This document shows, piece after piece, positions 17,470 to 26,045 of a stretch of 64,000 bases of DNA (positions within the stretch are counted from its first letter, which is position 1; each line of letters starts with the position of its first letter). The notes beneath the pieces were generated by a model that did no database searches, was not told the origin of the DNA, and saw nothing but the letters and a program-made list of their open reading frames with translations. A program made the position numbers and the translations under genes. Location: the NCBI RefSeq assembly GCF_034424315.1, contig NZ_CP139972.1, positions 4,464,001 to 4,528,000 on the forward strand. Direction: 5' to 3'. This stretch comes from Chitinophaga sancti. GTDB taxonomy: Bacteria; Bacteroidota; Bacteroidia; Chitinophagales; Chitinophagaceae.

Positions 17470-18969
17470 TTAGTTAGATTTTGCTAACAAATCATCTAGC
17501 ATTAATATAGAAAAAACCGTCATTATATGCATAGGGAATAACAAATATCTCAATTCTATTTGTGACGCAAATACATTAAAGCTAAAATTAATTACCCAAA
17601 AAAAGATAAAAAGGAAAACAAATTTTTTCAGGTAATTATTTTGCCGTCTCTTTCCAATAAAAAATAACACTATAACCAGCCAAGAAATAAAATTAATTAG
17701 CATAGCCCACAAAGGATACAATCCATAAATTCCATCTAAAACATTAATATCAACTAACCTTGTTTTGATAAGAATACTTTTATAATTAAACCAATCAACG
17801 ATATAGTGTGATATTATATTATCATACCCCCCATTATACATCGAGAGAGAATACATAGGGGGAACAAACCATGAATGAATGTGGGGAATAATTACATTTT
17901 TAAAAAACTCTACAGGATACTGAATAATAATCCATACTGCATATTCTTTATAAAATGGAGCAGCAGTTGCCCAATGTTTAAGATCCCTCGACTGCTCTTT
18001 TCCTGCAAATGTTTGCCAAAAATAAATCCACAATGGAGATTTCTCATCCCACATATAGCGATCAAATGCTTTCTGTTTTTCCATATGATTTGTGGAGTCT
18101 TTTGATGCATTAATAAAATAGCACCTGACTAAACTATCCAATTTTTCAAATTTTTCGGGTACTTTTTTATGCTTAGATTCTGGAACATACCGATAAGAGT
18201 AAAGTGCATTATTAGCCATTTGCCAACCTGAAAATGGTGCAAATTGACGTGTACCACATAACTGGTAATATTTTTGTTCATTATAAATTATAAAGCCGCC
18301 AATAAATACAATAATAAGGACCAATCCCGTGAGCTTTAATTTCAAATTAGCATTAGAAATGAATAAAGCAAAACAACTTACAACCGGATAGAATATTGTA
18401 TTAAATCTAATTGTAAATGCAAGAAATAATACTATTGTATGCCAAAAAACTACTTTCGGTGTAGGTTGATAAATAATCCAAAGCAACAATGTAAACCAAA
18501 TAATACCTAATGATAAACAAAGATTATCACTTGATATAGTATTTGAAATAAGAGGAAATAATGGGTTTAACAAAATAGCCAATATTAAGTATTTTCTTAT
18601 TTTTTTTTCAGGTAGAAAAAAATAATATAATGTGAAGTTTAATGATAAAGCCGCCGCTTGTAGGAAAAAATACTGAAACGCTACAAGAATAAGATCAGAA
18701 TTTGTAAACGCGCTAAATATTCTCAGAAACATTGAATAGCCAATAGGATGTATCGCTTCTTTTGCATTCTCTTGCGCATCCTTAATATAAATCCACGAAT
18801 CTCCGCCTAAGAAATTTGGAAAAGGATAAATGTACTTATAGATTATAAATTGAATAATAATAATTATAGCTGCTGTAAATAGATAAACCCTGTTTTCTCG
18901 CCTGTGAAATACAAAATGACTTAATGAAGTTGGATTACTTAGCATGTAGCCGTCCTGAATAAATCTCAT
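17470..18969 (-). CDS. GT-C-like membrane glycosyltransferase, family A copy 2
   Basis: A 499-residue multi-pass membrane protein with the family-A motif set: YPFPNFLGGDSWIYI (Asp57), HPIGYSMFLRIFSAFTNS, NTISSDNLCLSLGIIW, FTIRFNTIFYPV, APFSGWQMANNALYSYRY and, near the end, NFSFNVFASQIELRYLLFP. The large loop around residues 235-390, with GW..ANNAL and a PPMYSLSMYNGG segment, should be extracytoplasmic. The role is inferred as transfer of a lipid-linked sugar, as for GT-C enzymes. It is a single gene between an IS3 and the divergent paralogue at 19535. The 17276-17469 gap shows no gene. Confidence 0.7.
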   Translation of the reverse strand: MRFIQDGYMLSNPTSLSHFVFHRRENRVYLFTAAIIIIIQFIIYKYIYPFPNFLGGDSWIYIKDAQENAKEAIHPIGYSMFLRIFSAFTNSDLILVAFQYFFLQAAALSLNFTLYYFFLPEKKIRKYLILAILLNPLFPLISNTISSDNLCLSLGIIWFTLLLWIIYQPTPKVVFWHTIVLFLAFTIRFNTIFYPVVSCFALFISNANLKLKLTGLVLIIVFIGGFIIYNEQKYYQLCGTRQFAPFSGWQMANNALYSYRYVPESKHKKVPEKFEKLDSLVRCYFINASKDSTNHMEKQKAFDRYMWDEKSPLWIYFWQTFAGKEQSRDLKHWATAAPFYKEYAVWIIIQYPVEFFKNVIIPHIHSWFVPPMYSLSMYNGGYDNIISHYIVDWFNYKSILIKTRLVDINVLDGIYGLYPLWAMLINFISWLVIVLFFIGKRRQNNYLKKFVFLFIFFWVINFSFNVFASQIELRYLLFPMHIMTVFSILMLDDLLAKSN

Positions 18970-19534
18970 AGTTAGATAAATTTTAAAATTTCAGACCCTT
19001 AATTCGGACAAGAACAGGGCTAACCTAAATATCAGACTATCTATAATAACCTGATTCCAACACCTTTGTTCTTAAATTAAGTGCTATTAATTATTTAGTG
19101 TCTTTATTACAGGTTTTCCAAAAAATATTAACATTGCCTAATTAATTGAGCCTTACTCATACAATATAATAAACTACACTGCTTCCATTCTGCAATACAA
19201 TTATATTGTCACATACCATAAATATTTAATAATATTAAAATAAATGAAAGCTACCGCTATTCTTTATCCAGAATACGTTCAAACATCAGCGATAAAACTT
19301 CATAAACTAGTATTATTATAAAAAAAATGCGATCAATATTAGTTGTAGCTATTCTAAAAATTGGTTCGTAATCATTAAACGAAATATATACTTCAACTCC
19401 TTTATACAACTTGAATATACATGCTAATAAGATAAACTACGGAATTGAGATTATACTCGTACTTAAAAAATTACTTTGTCTCCAAATTTCCAATTCAAAA
19501 CATCAAGTAATTTAATTATTCTCAATTACGACAA
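18970..19534. other. Divergent intergenic region, AT-rich
   Basis: 565 bases between two divergently read GT-C paralogues. No ORF, hairpin or IS remnant I can support; it probably holds both promoters. Confidence 0.4.
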
Positions 19535-21040
19535 ATGATTACAGAACTTAAATGGGATAAAGAGAATACTTTGCAACAATTACTTTTTTCCCTCAAAAAT
19601 AGATCCTATGCAATAATTACAGTATTACTTTCGCTAGCGATATGGATTTTATTCAGGCATATTTATCCAAAGCCATTTATAACAGCTGACAGCTATTTTT
19701 ACATTTTATCGGCCAACAACAATTATTATGCAGGTTATTGGCCCATTGGCTACCCTAAATTCATAAGATTAATAATTTCATTGTCCCATTCTACTTATCT
19801 ATTGGTAACTATTCAATTTGTTATCAGTCAGATTTCCCTTTTCTTATTTTTCATATCAATACGAACAATATTTATTTTAGGAAACCTATCATCCTACATT
19901 CTTTTTACTTTCACAATAATAAATCCAATATTTATTTTTGCAAATAACCACATAATGTCTGATATCCTATTTATGGATTTCAGTTTACTTTGGATTACTC
20001 AACTTCTATGGATAATTGTATATCCTAAACCATTTATGCTGATAAGTCAGGCTCTCCTATTATTGATTGCATTTGTTATTCGGTATAATGCAATTTACTA
20101 CCCATTATTAACCTTACTCGTCTATTTTTTAAGTACTTTTTCAGCCTGGAAGAAATTTATAGGGATAGTTATAACCTATATTCCCTTACTAATTTTCATT
20201 CAGTTTACCAGGATAAAAATGGAGGAATTAGGAGGTGTTCGAATTTTTTCATCTGCCGCAGGTTGGAAACAAGCCAATAATGCTCTTTACATGTATTCTC
20301 ATATTGCAGAAAATGACACATCATTTGTACCTAAAAAATTAAAAGAGTTGCATCTGATTACAAAAGGTTATTTCAAAAAACAACACACTGATATAGATCT
20401 TTATCATATAGAAAGTGAACCAAGCCTTGGTTGCTTTTATATGAATTCAAACGAATCACCCTTAACAAAATATATAGTTCTAAAAAATGGGGAAAAAGAA
20501 GATTTACTAAACTTTAATGACAAAATACAATTTAGCGCCTTTTTACTACAATATGGAAATTATCTTATTTTCAAACATCCAATATCATTTGTAAAATTTG
20601 TTATTATTCCGAATATTGTAGCATATATTACTCCGTTTCCAGAAGTTTATGGACGTAATTTCCAAATTTATGATTCAATGGATCATGATATAGGAAAATT
20701 AACCAAAAAATGGTTCAAGATTGATTTCAATTATACCCCTTCCCGTTATCTATTTTTAAGAGAAAAAATATTATCTCCATTCACAATTATTTTTTCAATA
20801 ATTAATCTTGTATTCATTGCTTATTTAATTTTCACCTTTTTTAGAATCTTAAAAAAAGGAATAAAACAGAATGTCACTAATTATTCTCTACTAGTATTAA
20901 CCTTCACTTGCATTTTCAACTTCTTATTCACAATTATCACAACCACTTCTGTCATTCGTTTTCAGTTTTACAGCATTATATTAGAATTTACAACTCTAGT
21001 AATAATAACTTCTCTAATATATAAATCGGACAAAGAGTAG
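19535..21040 (+). CDS. GT-C-like membrane glycosyltransferase, family A copy 3
   Basis: A 501-residue multi-pass membrane protein. Family motifs: YPKPFITADSYFYI (Asp52), WPIGYPKFIRLIISLSHS, NHIMSDILFMDFSLLW, VIRYNAIYYPL, and FSSAAGWKQANNALYMY. It lacks the FSPFSGW form, having SSAAGW instead, and the soluble loop diverges most (residues 255-330). As in the paralogues, the last helices contain an Arg in VIRFQFYSIILEF. It is the only family-A gene on the plus strand. Stop and following region: no terminator recognised before 21183, which serves the converging gene as well. Confidence 0.7.
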   Translation: MITELKWDKENTLQQLLFSLKNRSYAIITVLLSLAIWILFRHIYPKPFITADSYFYILSANNNYYAGYWPIGYPKFIRLIISLSHSTYLLVTIQFVISQISLFLFFISIRTIFILGNLSSYILFTFTIINPIFIFANNHIMSDILFMDFSLLWITQLLWIIVYPKPFMLISQALLLLIAFVIRYNAIYYPLLTLLVYFLSTFSAWKKFIGIVITYIPLLIFIQFTRIKMEELGGVRIFSSAAGWKQANNALYMYSHIAENDTSFVPKKLKELHLITKGYFKKQHTDIDLYHIESEPSLGCFYMNSNESPLTKYIVLKNGEKEDLLNFNDKIQFSAFLLQYGNYLIFKHPISFVKFVIIPNIVAYITPFPEVYGRNFQIYDSMDHDIGKLTKKWFKIDFNYTPSRYLFLREKILSPFTIIFSIINLVFIAYLIFTFFRILKKGIKQNVTNYSLLVLTFTCIFNFLFTIITTTSVIRFQFYSIILEFTTLVIITSLIYKSDKE

Positions 21041-21182
21041 CCTTCGTCATTGAGTCATTAGTGTGGCGAACCAGAACGTAAAGTTTCATTTATTATTGAT
21101 AATTAATTATGTAACATATGTCGCCAGATCTCGTAACCTGGTTATTGCTTTTATAAGCTCGATCTTCTTTTTCTTTTAATAA

Positions 21183-21216
21183 ATAGAGGAACTCCGTAAA
21201 CACGAAGTTCCTCTAA
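21183..21216. terminator. Shared terminator between convergent genes
   Basis: AGAGGAACT (21185-21193) pairs exactly with AGTTCCTCT (21206-21214), and the flanking AT pairs extend the stem. T-rich on the minus side. It sits 12 bases after the stop of the minus gene at 21228. Confidence 0.65.
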
Positions 21217-21227
21217 TTTATACCTAA

Positions 21228-21800
21228 TTAACCCACAGGAATCACAACCTCCATAACCGTCTCATTCCCCGGCAAATCCACAGCACTCGCCACAACCCTA
21301 CTTCCCTGCACTCCATCATTCAGCACACTCGCCGTATACAACCAATCCAGCCCATTACTCTGCTGCAACGCATCCCCCTGCTCAAGCACCACACCACCAG
21401 CATTCGTAATCTTCACCCTCACACCAGCCACCTTGAAATCATCAAACGCTCTAACCGTGATCTTACTTCCAATCTCACCCGTATACAACCCAGTATTAAT
21501 CCCCTGGATCTCTGGTGCTTTAAAAGCATCTCTCACCGCCACATTATACGCCGATTGATCCTTCTTCGCCGCCTTTTCATACTCCGCTTTCAACTCCGGA
21601 TCATTCATCACCGCCTTCCCATACACAATCGCATTCTTAAACCGATTCTGCACTTCTTGCTGTTTCTCCGTCGGCGGAGTAGTACTCCCACCTCGATGTT
21701 TCCCTAACAGAATCGTTCCGGATCTCTTCCTAGTAATCGTCAACATTTTCCCTAGCGATCCACTTGAATCCTTTAAAATTAAATTATCTGATTTAGCCAT
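21228..21800 (-). CDS. Unrecognised 190-aa protein with Ig-like C-terminal half
   Basis: Residues 1-80 are basic and mixed (SDNLILKDSSGSLGKML, then TRKRSGTILLGKHRGGS), followed by a charged helix with KNAIVYGKAVMNDPELKAEY. Residues 105-190 are beta-rich, with ITVRAFDDFKVAGVRVKI and LDWLYTASVLN, suggesting an Ig- or FN3-like fold. There is no signal peptide or membrane segment. I do not recognise the family; a structural phage- or injection-like role is possible but unsupported. Base composition is clearly more GC-rich than the GT-C genes next door. Its upstream region carries TTCGA repeats and a 22-bp tandem repeat. Confidence 0.7.
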   Translation of the reverse strand: MAKSDNLILKDSSGSLGKMLTITRKRSGTILLGKHRGGSTTPPTEKQQEVQNRFKNAIVYGKAVMNDPELKAEYEKAAKKDQSAYNVAVRDAFKAPEIQGINTGLYTGEIGSKITVRAFDDFKVAGVRVKITNAGGVVLEQGDALQQSNGLDWLYTASVLNDGVQGSRVVASAVDLPGNETVMEVVIPVG

Positions 21801-21831
21801 AAAAAATCGTTTTAAAATTAATCAATACGCT

Positions 21832-21902
21832 TCGAATGTTGCTCGAACGTTGCTCTTTCTTCGACGCTTGTTCGACACTAGTTCGTCGCTTGTTCGAATA
21901 AC
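21832..21902. repeat. Cluster of TTCGA-type short repeats
   Basis: Within about 70 bases the core TTCGA or CTCGAA recurs, best seen as TTCGACGCTTGTTCGA then TTCGTCGCTTGTTCGA, preceded by TTCGAATGTTGCTCGAA. It lies 32 bases upstream of the gene starting at 21800. Possible regulatory repeats or a small repetitive element. Confidence 0.5.
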
Positions 21903-22018
21903 AGTCATCCAGTGAAATGAAAGGTGCCTCTCTCCCATTCCGGGCACGGCCTGTATAACTGCCTTCATGGCTGCAATATTAGTAAGGTAACAAACGCGAA
22001 AATTAAAAATTCCTTGGT

Positions 22019-22062
22019 GAAGCGATAAGTGATGGTTGGGGAAGCGATAAGTGGAGGTTGAG
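22019..22062. promoter_or_regulatory. 22-bp tandem repeat, possible LytTR-type operator
   Basis: Two adjacent 22-base units: GAAGCGATAAGTG followed by ATGGTTGGG, then GAAGCGATAAGTG followed by GAGGTTGAG. Sixteen or more positions match. LytTR proteins bind pairs of 9-bp direct repeats whose starts are about 21-22 bases apart and share a GTT core. The site lies just after the LytTR gene (22074) and upstream of the gene at 21800. Confidence 0.45.
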
Positions 22063-22073
22063 TGCAGAAAACA

Positions 22074-22394
22074 TTACATGATAATATTCAATTTGCTAAG
22101 AAATTTTTCAGCAAAAGATCTTGACAGGGGAATGTCCCTGTCAAGAATTCTAATTGAATCAGCAGTAAAACTACTGATATGCTCTAATGCTACTATGTAA
22201 GTGCGATGTACCCGGCAAAAGAGCGCCACGGGTAATTGCTCCTCCAGCTGACTGAGTGTACTGCTTACCAGGTGTACACCCTCCTGTGTGATGATCTTAG
22301 ACCATCCGCCACTGGCCTCGACCAGTATGACGACTCGGCTATCAACACGCGTGAATAGCCCTTCATTTTTGTGAATGAACAAAATGTTATTCAT
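22074..22394 (-). CDS. Stand-alone LytTR DNA-binding regulator
   Basis: A 106-residue protein that is almost entirely a LytTR domain: ILVEASGGWSKIITQEG, the SSTLSQLEEQLP helix, FCRVHRTYIVALEHIS and the C-terminal IPLSRSFAEKFLSKL. The HRTYIVN-like strand and the final IPLSRS loop are the DNA-contact elements of this family. There is no receiver domain, so it is not a classical response regulator. It lies 15 bases after a small HTH-like gene on the same strand, probably one operon. The 22-bp tandem repeat just beyond it is a candidate binding site. Confidence 0.85.
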   Translation of the reverse strand: MNNILFIHKNEGLFTRVDSRVVILVEASGGWSKIITQEGVHLVSSTLSQLEEQLPVALFCRVHRTYIVALEHISSFTADSIRILDRDIPLSRSFAEKFLSKLNIIM

Positions 22395-22409
22395 AGTTTA
22401 AAATTGGGT

Positions 22410-22727
22410 TTATTTCCCGAAGCGCAAGTTCCAGAAGCGATCGATAAGTATGTCGGGGTTAATTCGATGGAATTTGCTAAGGAATTCACCGAAGGTTAAC
22501 AAGTACTCAGGCGGTTTGCCTAATTTATCACATACTTTATTTTTAATTCTGTTCGCATGCCTGCGAGAAAAATCTGCAATAATTGCGATTTCTTTTACAG
22601 AAATCGTTTCATTTTTAAGTCGGTCAAATTTGCCATTCTTGCCAAATTTGCCTTTTGGGTCAAAAACCACGTTGTTTGTGTTTTGGAATTTAAATTTATG
22701 TTGTTTGTGTTTTACGTGGCAGAGCAA
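22410..22727 (-). CDS. Small HTH-like protein upstream of the LytTR gene
   Basis: A 105-residue basic protein. Its first 35 residues are Lys/Asn/Phe-rich (KFGKNGKFDR). Then comes a likely helix-turn-helix (SVKEIAIIADFSRRHANRIK), followed by KLGKPPEYLLTFGEFLSKF. The start may be internal. The pattern suggests a DNA-binding protein, but I do not recognise the family. It is divergent from the gene at 22781, with 53 bases between them, so the two share a promoter region, and it is probably cotranscribed with the LytTR gene. Confidence 0.6.
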   Translation of the reverse strand: MLCHVKHKQHKFKFQNTNNVVFDPKGKFGKNGKFDRLKNETISVKEIAIIADFSRRHANRIKNKVCDKLGKPPEYLLTFGEFLSKFHRINPDILIDRFWNLRFGK

Positions 22728-22780
22728 ATATATAAATATTCGTTCTTATCACGAACATTTCAAATCAAAAAAAAATTCAA

Positions 22781-23533
22781 ATGAACATGCAATTTTATCG
22801 TAAACGTTTGCTTAGCAGGCGTAAAAGGAGAACTATTTTTTTTCAAAAAAAGAGAAAAATAAACTCAGAACTCATCCATGCAGCAAGAACCGCAAAGCTA
22901 ATACGGACAATAACTTGCGCCGGTCCGATCATCCTGCAAAATGATCGCAGTAGATTCAGACGCATTGCAAAGTTCCTATTGCAAAAAGTAATTAAAGCAG
23001 ACAAATTCAATGCGCCTGGTGAACGAAATGTGTGCAATGGTGATCTGAAATTATTAGAAGGATTTGAGTTGAATGATGATATACCATTATCAGAAATACT
23101 ACAAGCGCAATACACAAGTTGTATAGATGTGAATAGTGGATCTATGCGTATATATTTCCCATCATTCATTCCTTCGAAACAACTCATCATCCCCGATAAT
23201 GCTACGCATTGCAAAATAATCGCAGTGGGTGCATCTCTAAACTTTAATTATTACAATGCTACAATTGAATCTGATTCGTCTCCACTCATCTCATTGATTG
23301 AAGACCAGGTGCCATCATTTTCATTGAATCTACAGTTATCGCCGGGAGATGGACATGCTATGATGCTCGTATTGGGCATCAGCTATATCGATCTTCCTAC
23401 AAGCAATGGCGATGTGGTACCACTCTGCCAGGCAGCTCAAATTCTGAGAGTAGAAAGCAGTTTTACATTCGTCTCCAGCAAAAAAGGAGATAAGATGCCC
23501 GCAATGAATCTTAATGAAGAAACATCATTTTAA
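22781..23533 (+). CDS. Unrecognised 250-aa protein, first gene of a replication-like operon
   Basis: The first 30 residues are extremely basic (RKRLLSRRKRRTIFFQKKRK), suggesting nucleic-acid contact. The rest is a mixed alpha/beta protein with a beta-rich region at residues 115-235 (SMRIYFPSFIPSKQLIIPDN, and later SFSLNLQLSPGDGHAMML). No catalytic motif, signal peptide or membrane segment was seen. It is followed by 23552, 24453 and 25069 with short gaps or overlap, ending in a DnaC-like ATPase, so a role in a mobile-element or phage-like module is possible. Function unknown. Confidence 0.6.
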   Translation: MNMQFYRKRLLSRRKRRTIFFQKKRKINSELIHAARTAKLIRTITCAGPIILQNDRSRFRRIAKFLLQKVIKADKFNAPGERNVCNGDLKLLEGFELNDDIPLSEILQAQYTSCIDVNSGSMRIYFPSFIPSKQLIIPDNATHCKIIAVGASLNFNYYNATIESDSSPLISLIEDQVPSFSLNLQLSPGDGHAMMLVLGISYIDLPTSNGDVVPLCQAAQILRVESSFTFVSSKKGDKMPAMNLNEETSF

Positions 23534-23551
23534 AAACTAAAATTTCACAGT

Positions 23552-24424
23552 ATGACAACAACTTTTCACCCACTTATGTATTTACGCATTTCATTACTGA
23601 AATACCTTGACAATCCTGAAGAATACAGTGGAGAATTGTATAATGAAGCTATGGCCGCTATTTTACAAATGCACGATGCCATGACAAATTTTATGTTATC
23701 GGACAAAGACAACAGTATTCTTAAACGCTACATGCGTACCTGGCAGGAACAGATAAGACTATTGTTTGACGAAATTCCATACTCATGGATTGAGAATATG
23801 GATTTGAATGAACAGCCTAACGAGGCTGATAATGTATCCGATCAAAAATATAATATCTGCTTTGAATGTTTCCGCTTAATAAAGGAAATGGAATTAGCGT
23901 ATCCAGCCTTCTTTGATGATAGCTGTATTCCACCTTCATTATACCTTGTATTGGAAAAATCCAGACACCATCACAATTGGGCCTTAGTATCAAAATGGTT
24001 TAATAAAAGGAAAGAAAAGTATAATACAGTATGGCAACTCATTAATAGCTACCTGGAACGCATCTGGGATGTCAATGTCAGGTTCTCTTATAAAGAGATC
24101 GCTTACGGATTTAATTTCATTGATCAGCTCCTGCATAACATACAGAAACCAGGACATACATTTAATACGAAGGCGCTTTACTCTTTTCTCATCTATTTAA
24201 ACTTCAATGATATTGGTTTATTAAACAACATTACCAATAACATAAGGGAAGACATGGAGTACACGATGACAGATGTTGAAAAAGTTGCTGCCCTGGAAGA
24301 TTTACAACAGGAATTTGAGAGCGCTCTCATAAGAGCAGATTGCATTCTAGATCCAGGCAATCCACCCATTACGACAATGTTAAGCAGATGGGTAAAAAGG
24401 GAATTAAAGGCCCTTCGGAGCTGA
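23552..24424 (+). CDS. Unrecognised 290-aa helical protein
   Basis: An almost wholly alpha-helical, acidic soluble protein, with few Gly/Pro and regular hydrophobic spacing (for example QMHDAMTNFMLSDKDNSILK). No known motif. It lies 18 bases after the previous gene and 28 before the next, so it is surely in the same operon. Such a helical protein next to a replication initiator-like gene and a loader ATPase might be structural or regulatory; I cannot say more. Confidence 0.6.
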   Translation: MTTTFHPLMYLRISLLKYLDNPEEYSGELYNEAMAAILQMHDAMTNFMLSDKDNSILKRYMRTWQEQIRLLFDEIPYSWIENMDLNEQPNEADNVSDQKYNICFECFRLIKEMELAYPAFFDDSCIPPSLYLVLEKSRHHHNWALVSKWFNKRKEKYNTVWQLINSYLERIWDVNVRFSYKEIAYGFNFIDQLLHNIQKPGHTFNTKALYSFLIYLNFNDIGLLNNITNNIREDMEYTMTDVEKVAALEDLQQEFESALIRADCILDPGNPPITTMLSRWVKRELKALRS

Positions 24425-24452
24425 TACAATTTAAAACCAAAATAGAATAATT

Positions 24453-25097
24453 ATGAATTACATTATTCATTTGAATGCCTTCCTGAAAATGGCGGCAGAA
24501 GCAAAATGGATAGGGGTACATCACTATGCCCTATACATGTCACTATTTCACATCTGGAATAAAACAGGTTTTCGAAAGGCATTTAGTGTAAAAAGAAACG
24601 ATGCGATGAAAGCTGCTAAAATCGGTTCAAAGGCCACTTACTACCGTTGTCTCAAAGACTTTGAAACAGCGAAACTGTTGAAATATAACGTTGGAACATC
24701 TCCATTTACACCTGCTGAAATCGAAATGCAACCGTTAGTGAACATGCAGGATTATGGTACAGTAAACGGCCCTGGAGAGGGCCCGCGAAAACAAAATAAT
24801 GGGAAGCTAACTGTCTCACCAGAAGGACCATTTTCACAAACTAATAATGCAAATTGTTCAGATAGTGTGTCAAACGGTCCCAGCATGGATGATGTAATCA
24901 AACTTTTCATGGTGCATGAGTATGAAACCGGATTAGCCTTACGATTCTGGTATCAATACCAGGCGCTCGGTTGGAAATTAGGTAATACGCCAATTGTAAA
25001 CTGGATAGCATTAGCTCATAAGTGGGTGTTAAATGCAAATTTTCCTAATCCTAAAAATCCCAACAACAATGATCAAAATTACGACGAGTCTTTTTAA
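24453..25097 (+). CDS. Replication-initiator/DnaD-like protein (tentative)
   Basis: A 214-residue protein. Residues 1-90 look like a winged helix: LNAFLKMAAEAKWIGVHHYA, then RNDAMKAAKIGSKATYYRCL, which reads as an HTH for DNA recognition, then LKDFETAKLLKYN. A low-complexity linker (residues 100-145, Gly/Asn/Ser-rich) leads to a C-terminal helical domain ending in NPNNNDQNYDESF. This two-domain layout with a following DnaC-like ATPase resembles phage- and plasmid-type primosome modules (DnaD/RepA-like plus loader). The assignment is by layout only. Confidence 0.5.
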   Translation: MNYIIHLNAFLKMAAEAKWIGVHHYALYMSLFHIWNKTGFRKAFSVKRNDAMKAAKIGSKATYYRCLKDFETAKLLKYNVGTSPFTPAEIEMQPLVNMQDYGTVNGPGEGPRKQNNGKLTVSPEGPFSQTNNANCSDSVSNGPSMDDVIKLFMVHEYETGLALRFWYQYQALGWKLGNTPIVNWIALAHKWVLNANFPNPKNPNNNDQNYDESF

Positions 25098-25713
25098 CTA
25101 TAAGCAAATACTACCTATGTTGGCGGAAAAGGGTAGACAACTCTTTGGTCCGCATTTCAGAATCTATCCGGAGGATTTGGAAGTGATCATACCTATCGTT
25201 GCCTGGATATTGCGTGATGAAGAAGTAACGAAGCAATTTGAAATTGATCTACGCAAAGGAATATACCTGGGAGGACCGGTAGGAACAGGTAAAACGCAGA
25301 TCATGCAGTTACTAAGGTGCATAATTCCCGATCCTATGAATTACGAGGTAAAGCATTGTGATCGTATTAGCGAGGAATACACTTTAAAAGGGCCTTCGAT
25401 GCTGTATAACTATATCGGAACAGAGAACAATGATAAATACAATCATCGTATCTGGTGTTTTGATGACCTGGGAGCAGAGCATACAGCGCATCATTACGGT
25501 AGTAGCTGTCAGGTGATGAAGAAGATTCTGTTAAGGAGGTATGACTTGTTTACACAGTTTGGAACACTTACACATGTGACATCAAGATTGACAACAGGGG
25601 CGATAGAGAAGAAGTATGGTACAGATGTAAGGAGTAGAATGAGGGAGATGTTTAACAGAATTACATTTAATAAGGAAGCCAGGGATAAGAGAGGATTGGT
25701 ATTATGTAGCTAA
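25069..25713 (+). CDS. DnaC-like AAA+ ATPase
   Basis: A 214-residue P-loop ATPase. Walker A GGPVGTGKTQIMQLLR, Walker B IWCFDDLGAEH, a sensor-type segment FGTLTHVTSRLTTGAIEKK and an arginine-finger-like RSRMREMFNRITF are all visible. These fit helicase-loader ATPases of the DnaC/IstB group. The start is set at ATG 25069 (MIKITTSLFNYKQILPMLAE), which overlaps the previous gene by 29 bases; an upstream in-frame start at 25033 is also possible. Not related in detail to the IstB copies in the window. It ends the operon, followed by a strong hairpin at 25873. Confidence 0.75.
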   Translation: MIKITTSLFNYKQILPMLAEKGRQLFGPHFRIYPEDLEVIIPIVAWILRDEEVTKQFEIDLRKGIYLGGPVGTGKTQIMQLLRCIIPDPMNYEVKHCDRISEEYTLKGPSMLYNYIGTENNDKYNHRIWCFDDLGAEHTAHHYGSSCQVMKKILLRRYDLFTQFGTLTHVTSRLTTGAIEKKYGTDVRSRMREMFNRITFNKEARDKRGLVLCS

Positions 25714-25872
25714 ACCTGACAACAAAAAAACATCACATAAATTAAATTTCACATTGAATAATTATTTAATTTCATGTAGGTTAACAAATATCTATATTCT
25801 TTATTTAGGTATTTGAATGAACACGGTAGCAGGTCTTTTTTAGGACGCTGCCTATTTAAAAGTGTAAACACG

Positions 25873-25920
25873 AAGGGAATGTAAATAAGTCAATATCCCT
25901 GACTTTATTTACGTTCCCTT
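25873..25920 (+). terminator. Long-stem terminator after the DnaC-like operon
   Basis: AAGGGAATGTAAATA-AGTC pairs with GACTTTATTTACGTTCCCTT (25901-25920) with one bulge and one G-T, then ACTTTT. The other bases of 25714-26045 show no gene. Confidence 0.7.
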
Positions 25921-26045
25921 ACTTTTACCACTCATCCAAAATCTTCAATCATTAACCTCGCGTTAACTACTCCCCATTTTATTATCAATAGATTTGAACT
26001 GGTATCAACAATTGTCATGTCATGTAACCTATAGGGGGTATATCT

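Noticed and set aside
19000..19530. CRISPR array or tRNA in AT-rich gaps
   Set aside because: No regularly spaced identical repeats, and no cloverleaf or CCA-ended structure was found here or in other gaps.
22450..22803. Plus-strand ORFs over the HTH-like gene
   Set aside because: They run antisense to the 105-aa gene whose HTH-like region is convincing, and end in low-complexity Lys/Asn peptide.
25069..25713. The DnaC-like ATPase as a third IstB (IS21 remnant)
   Set aside because: Its sequence differs from IstB outside the P-loop, there is no istA near, and it is embedded in an operon with a DnaD-like gene.
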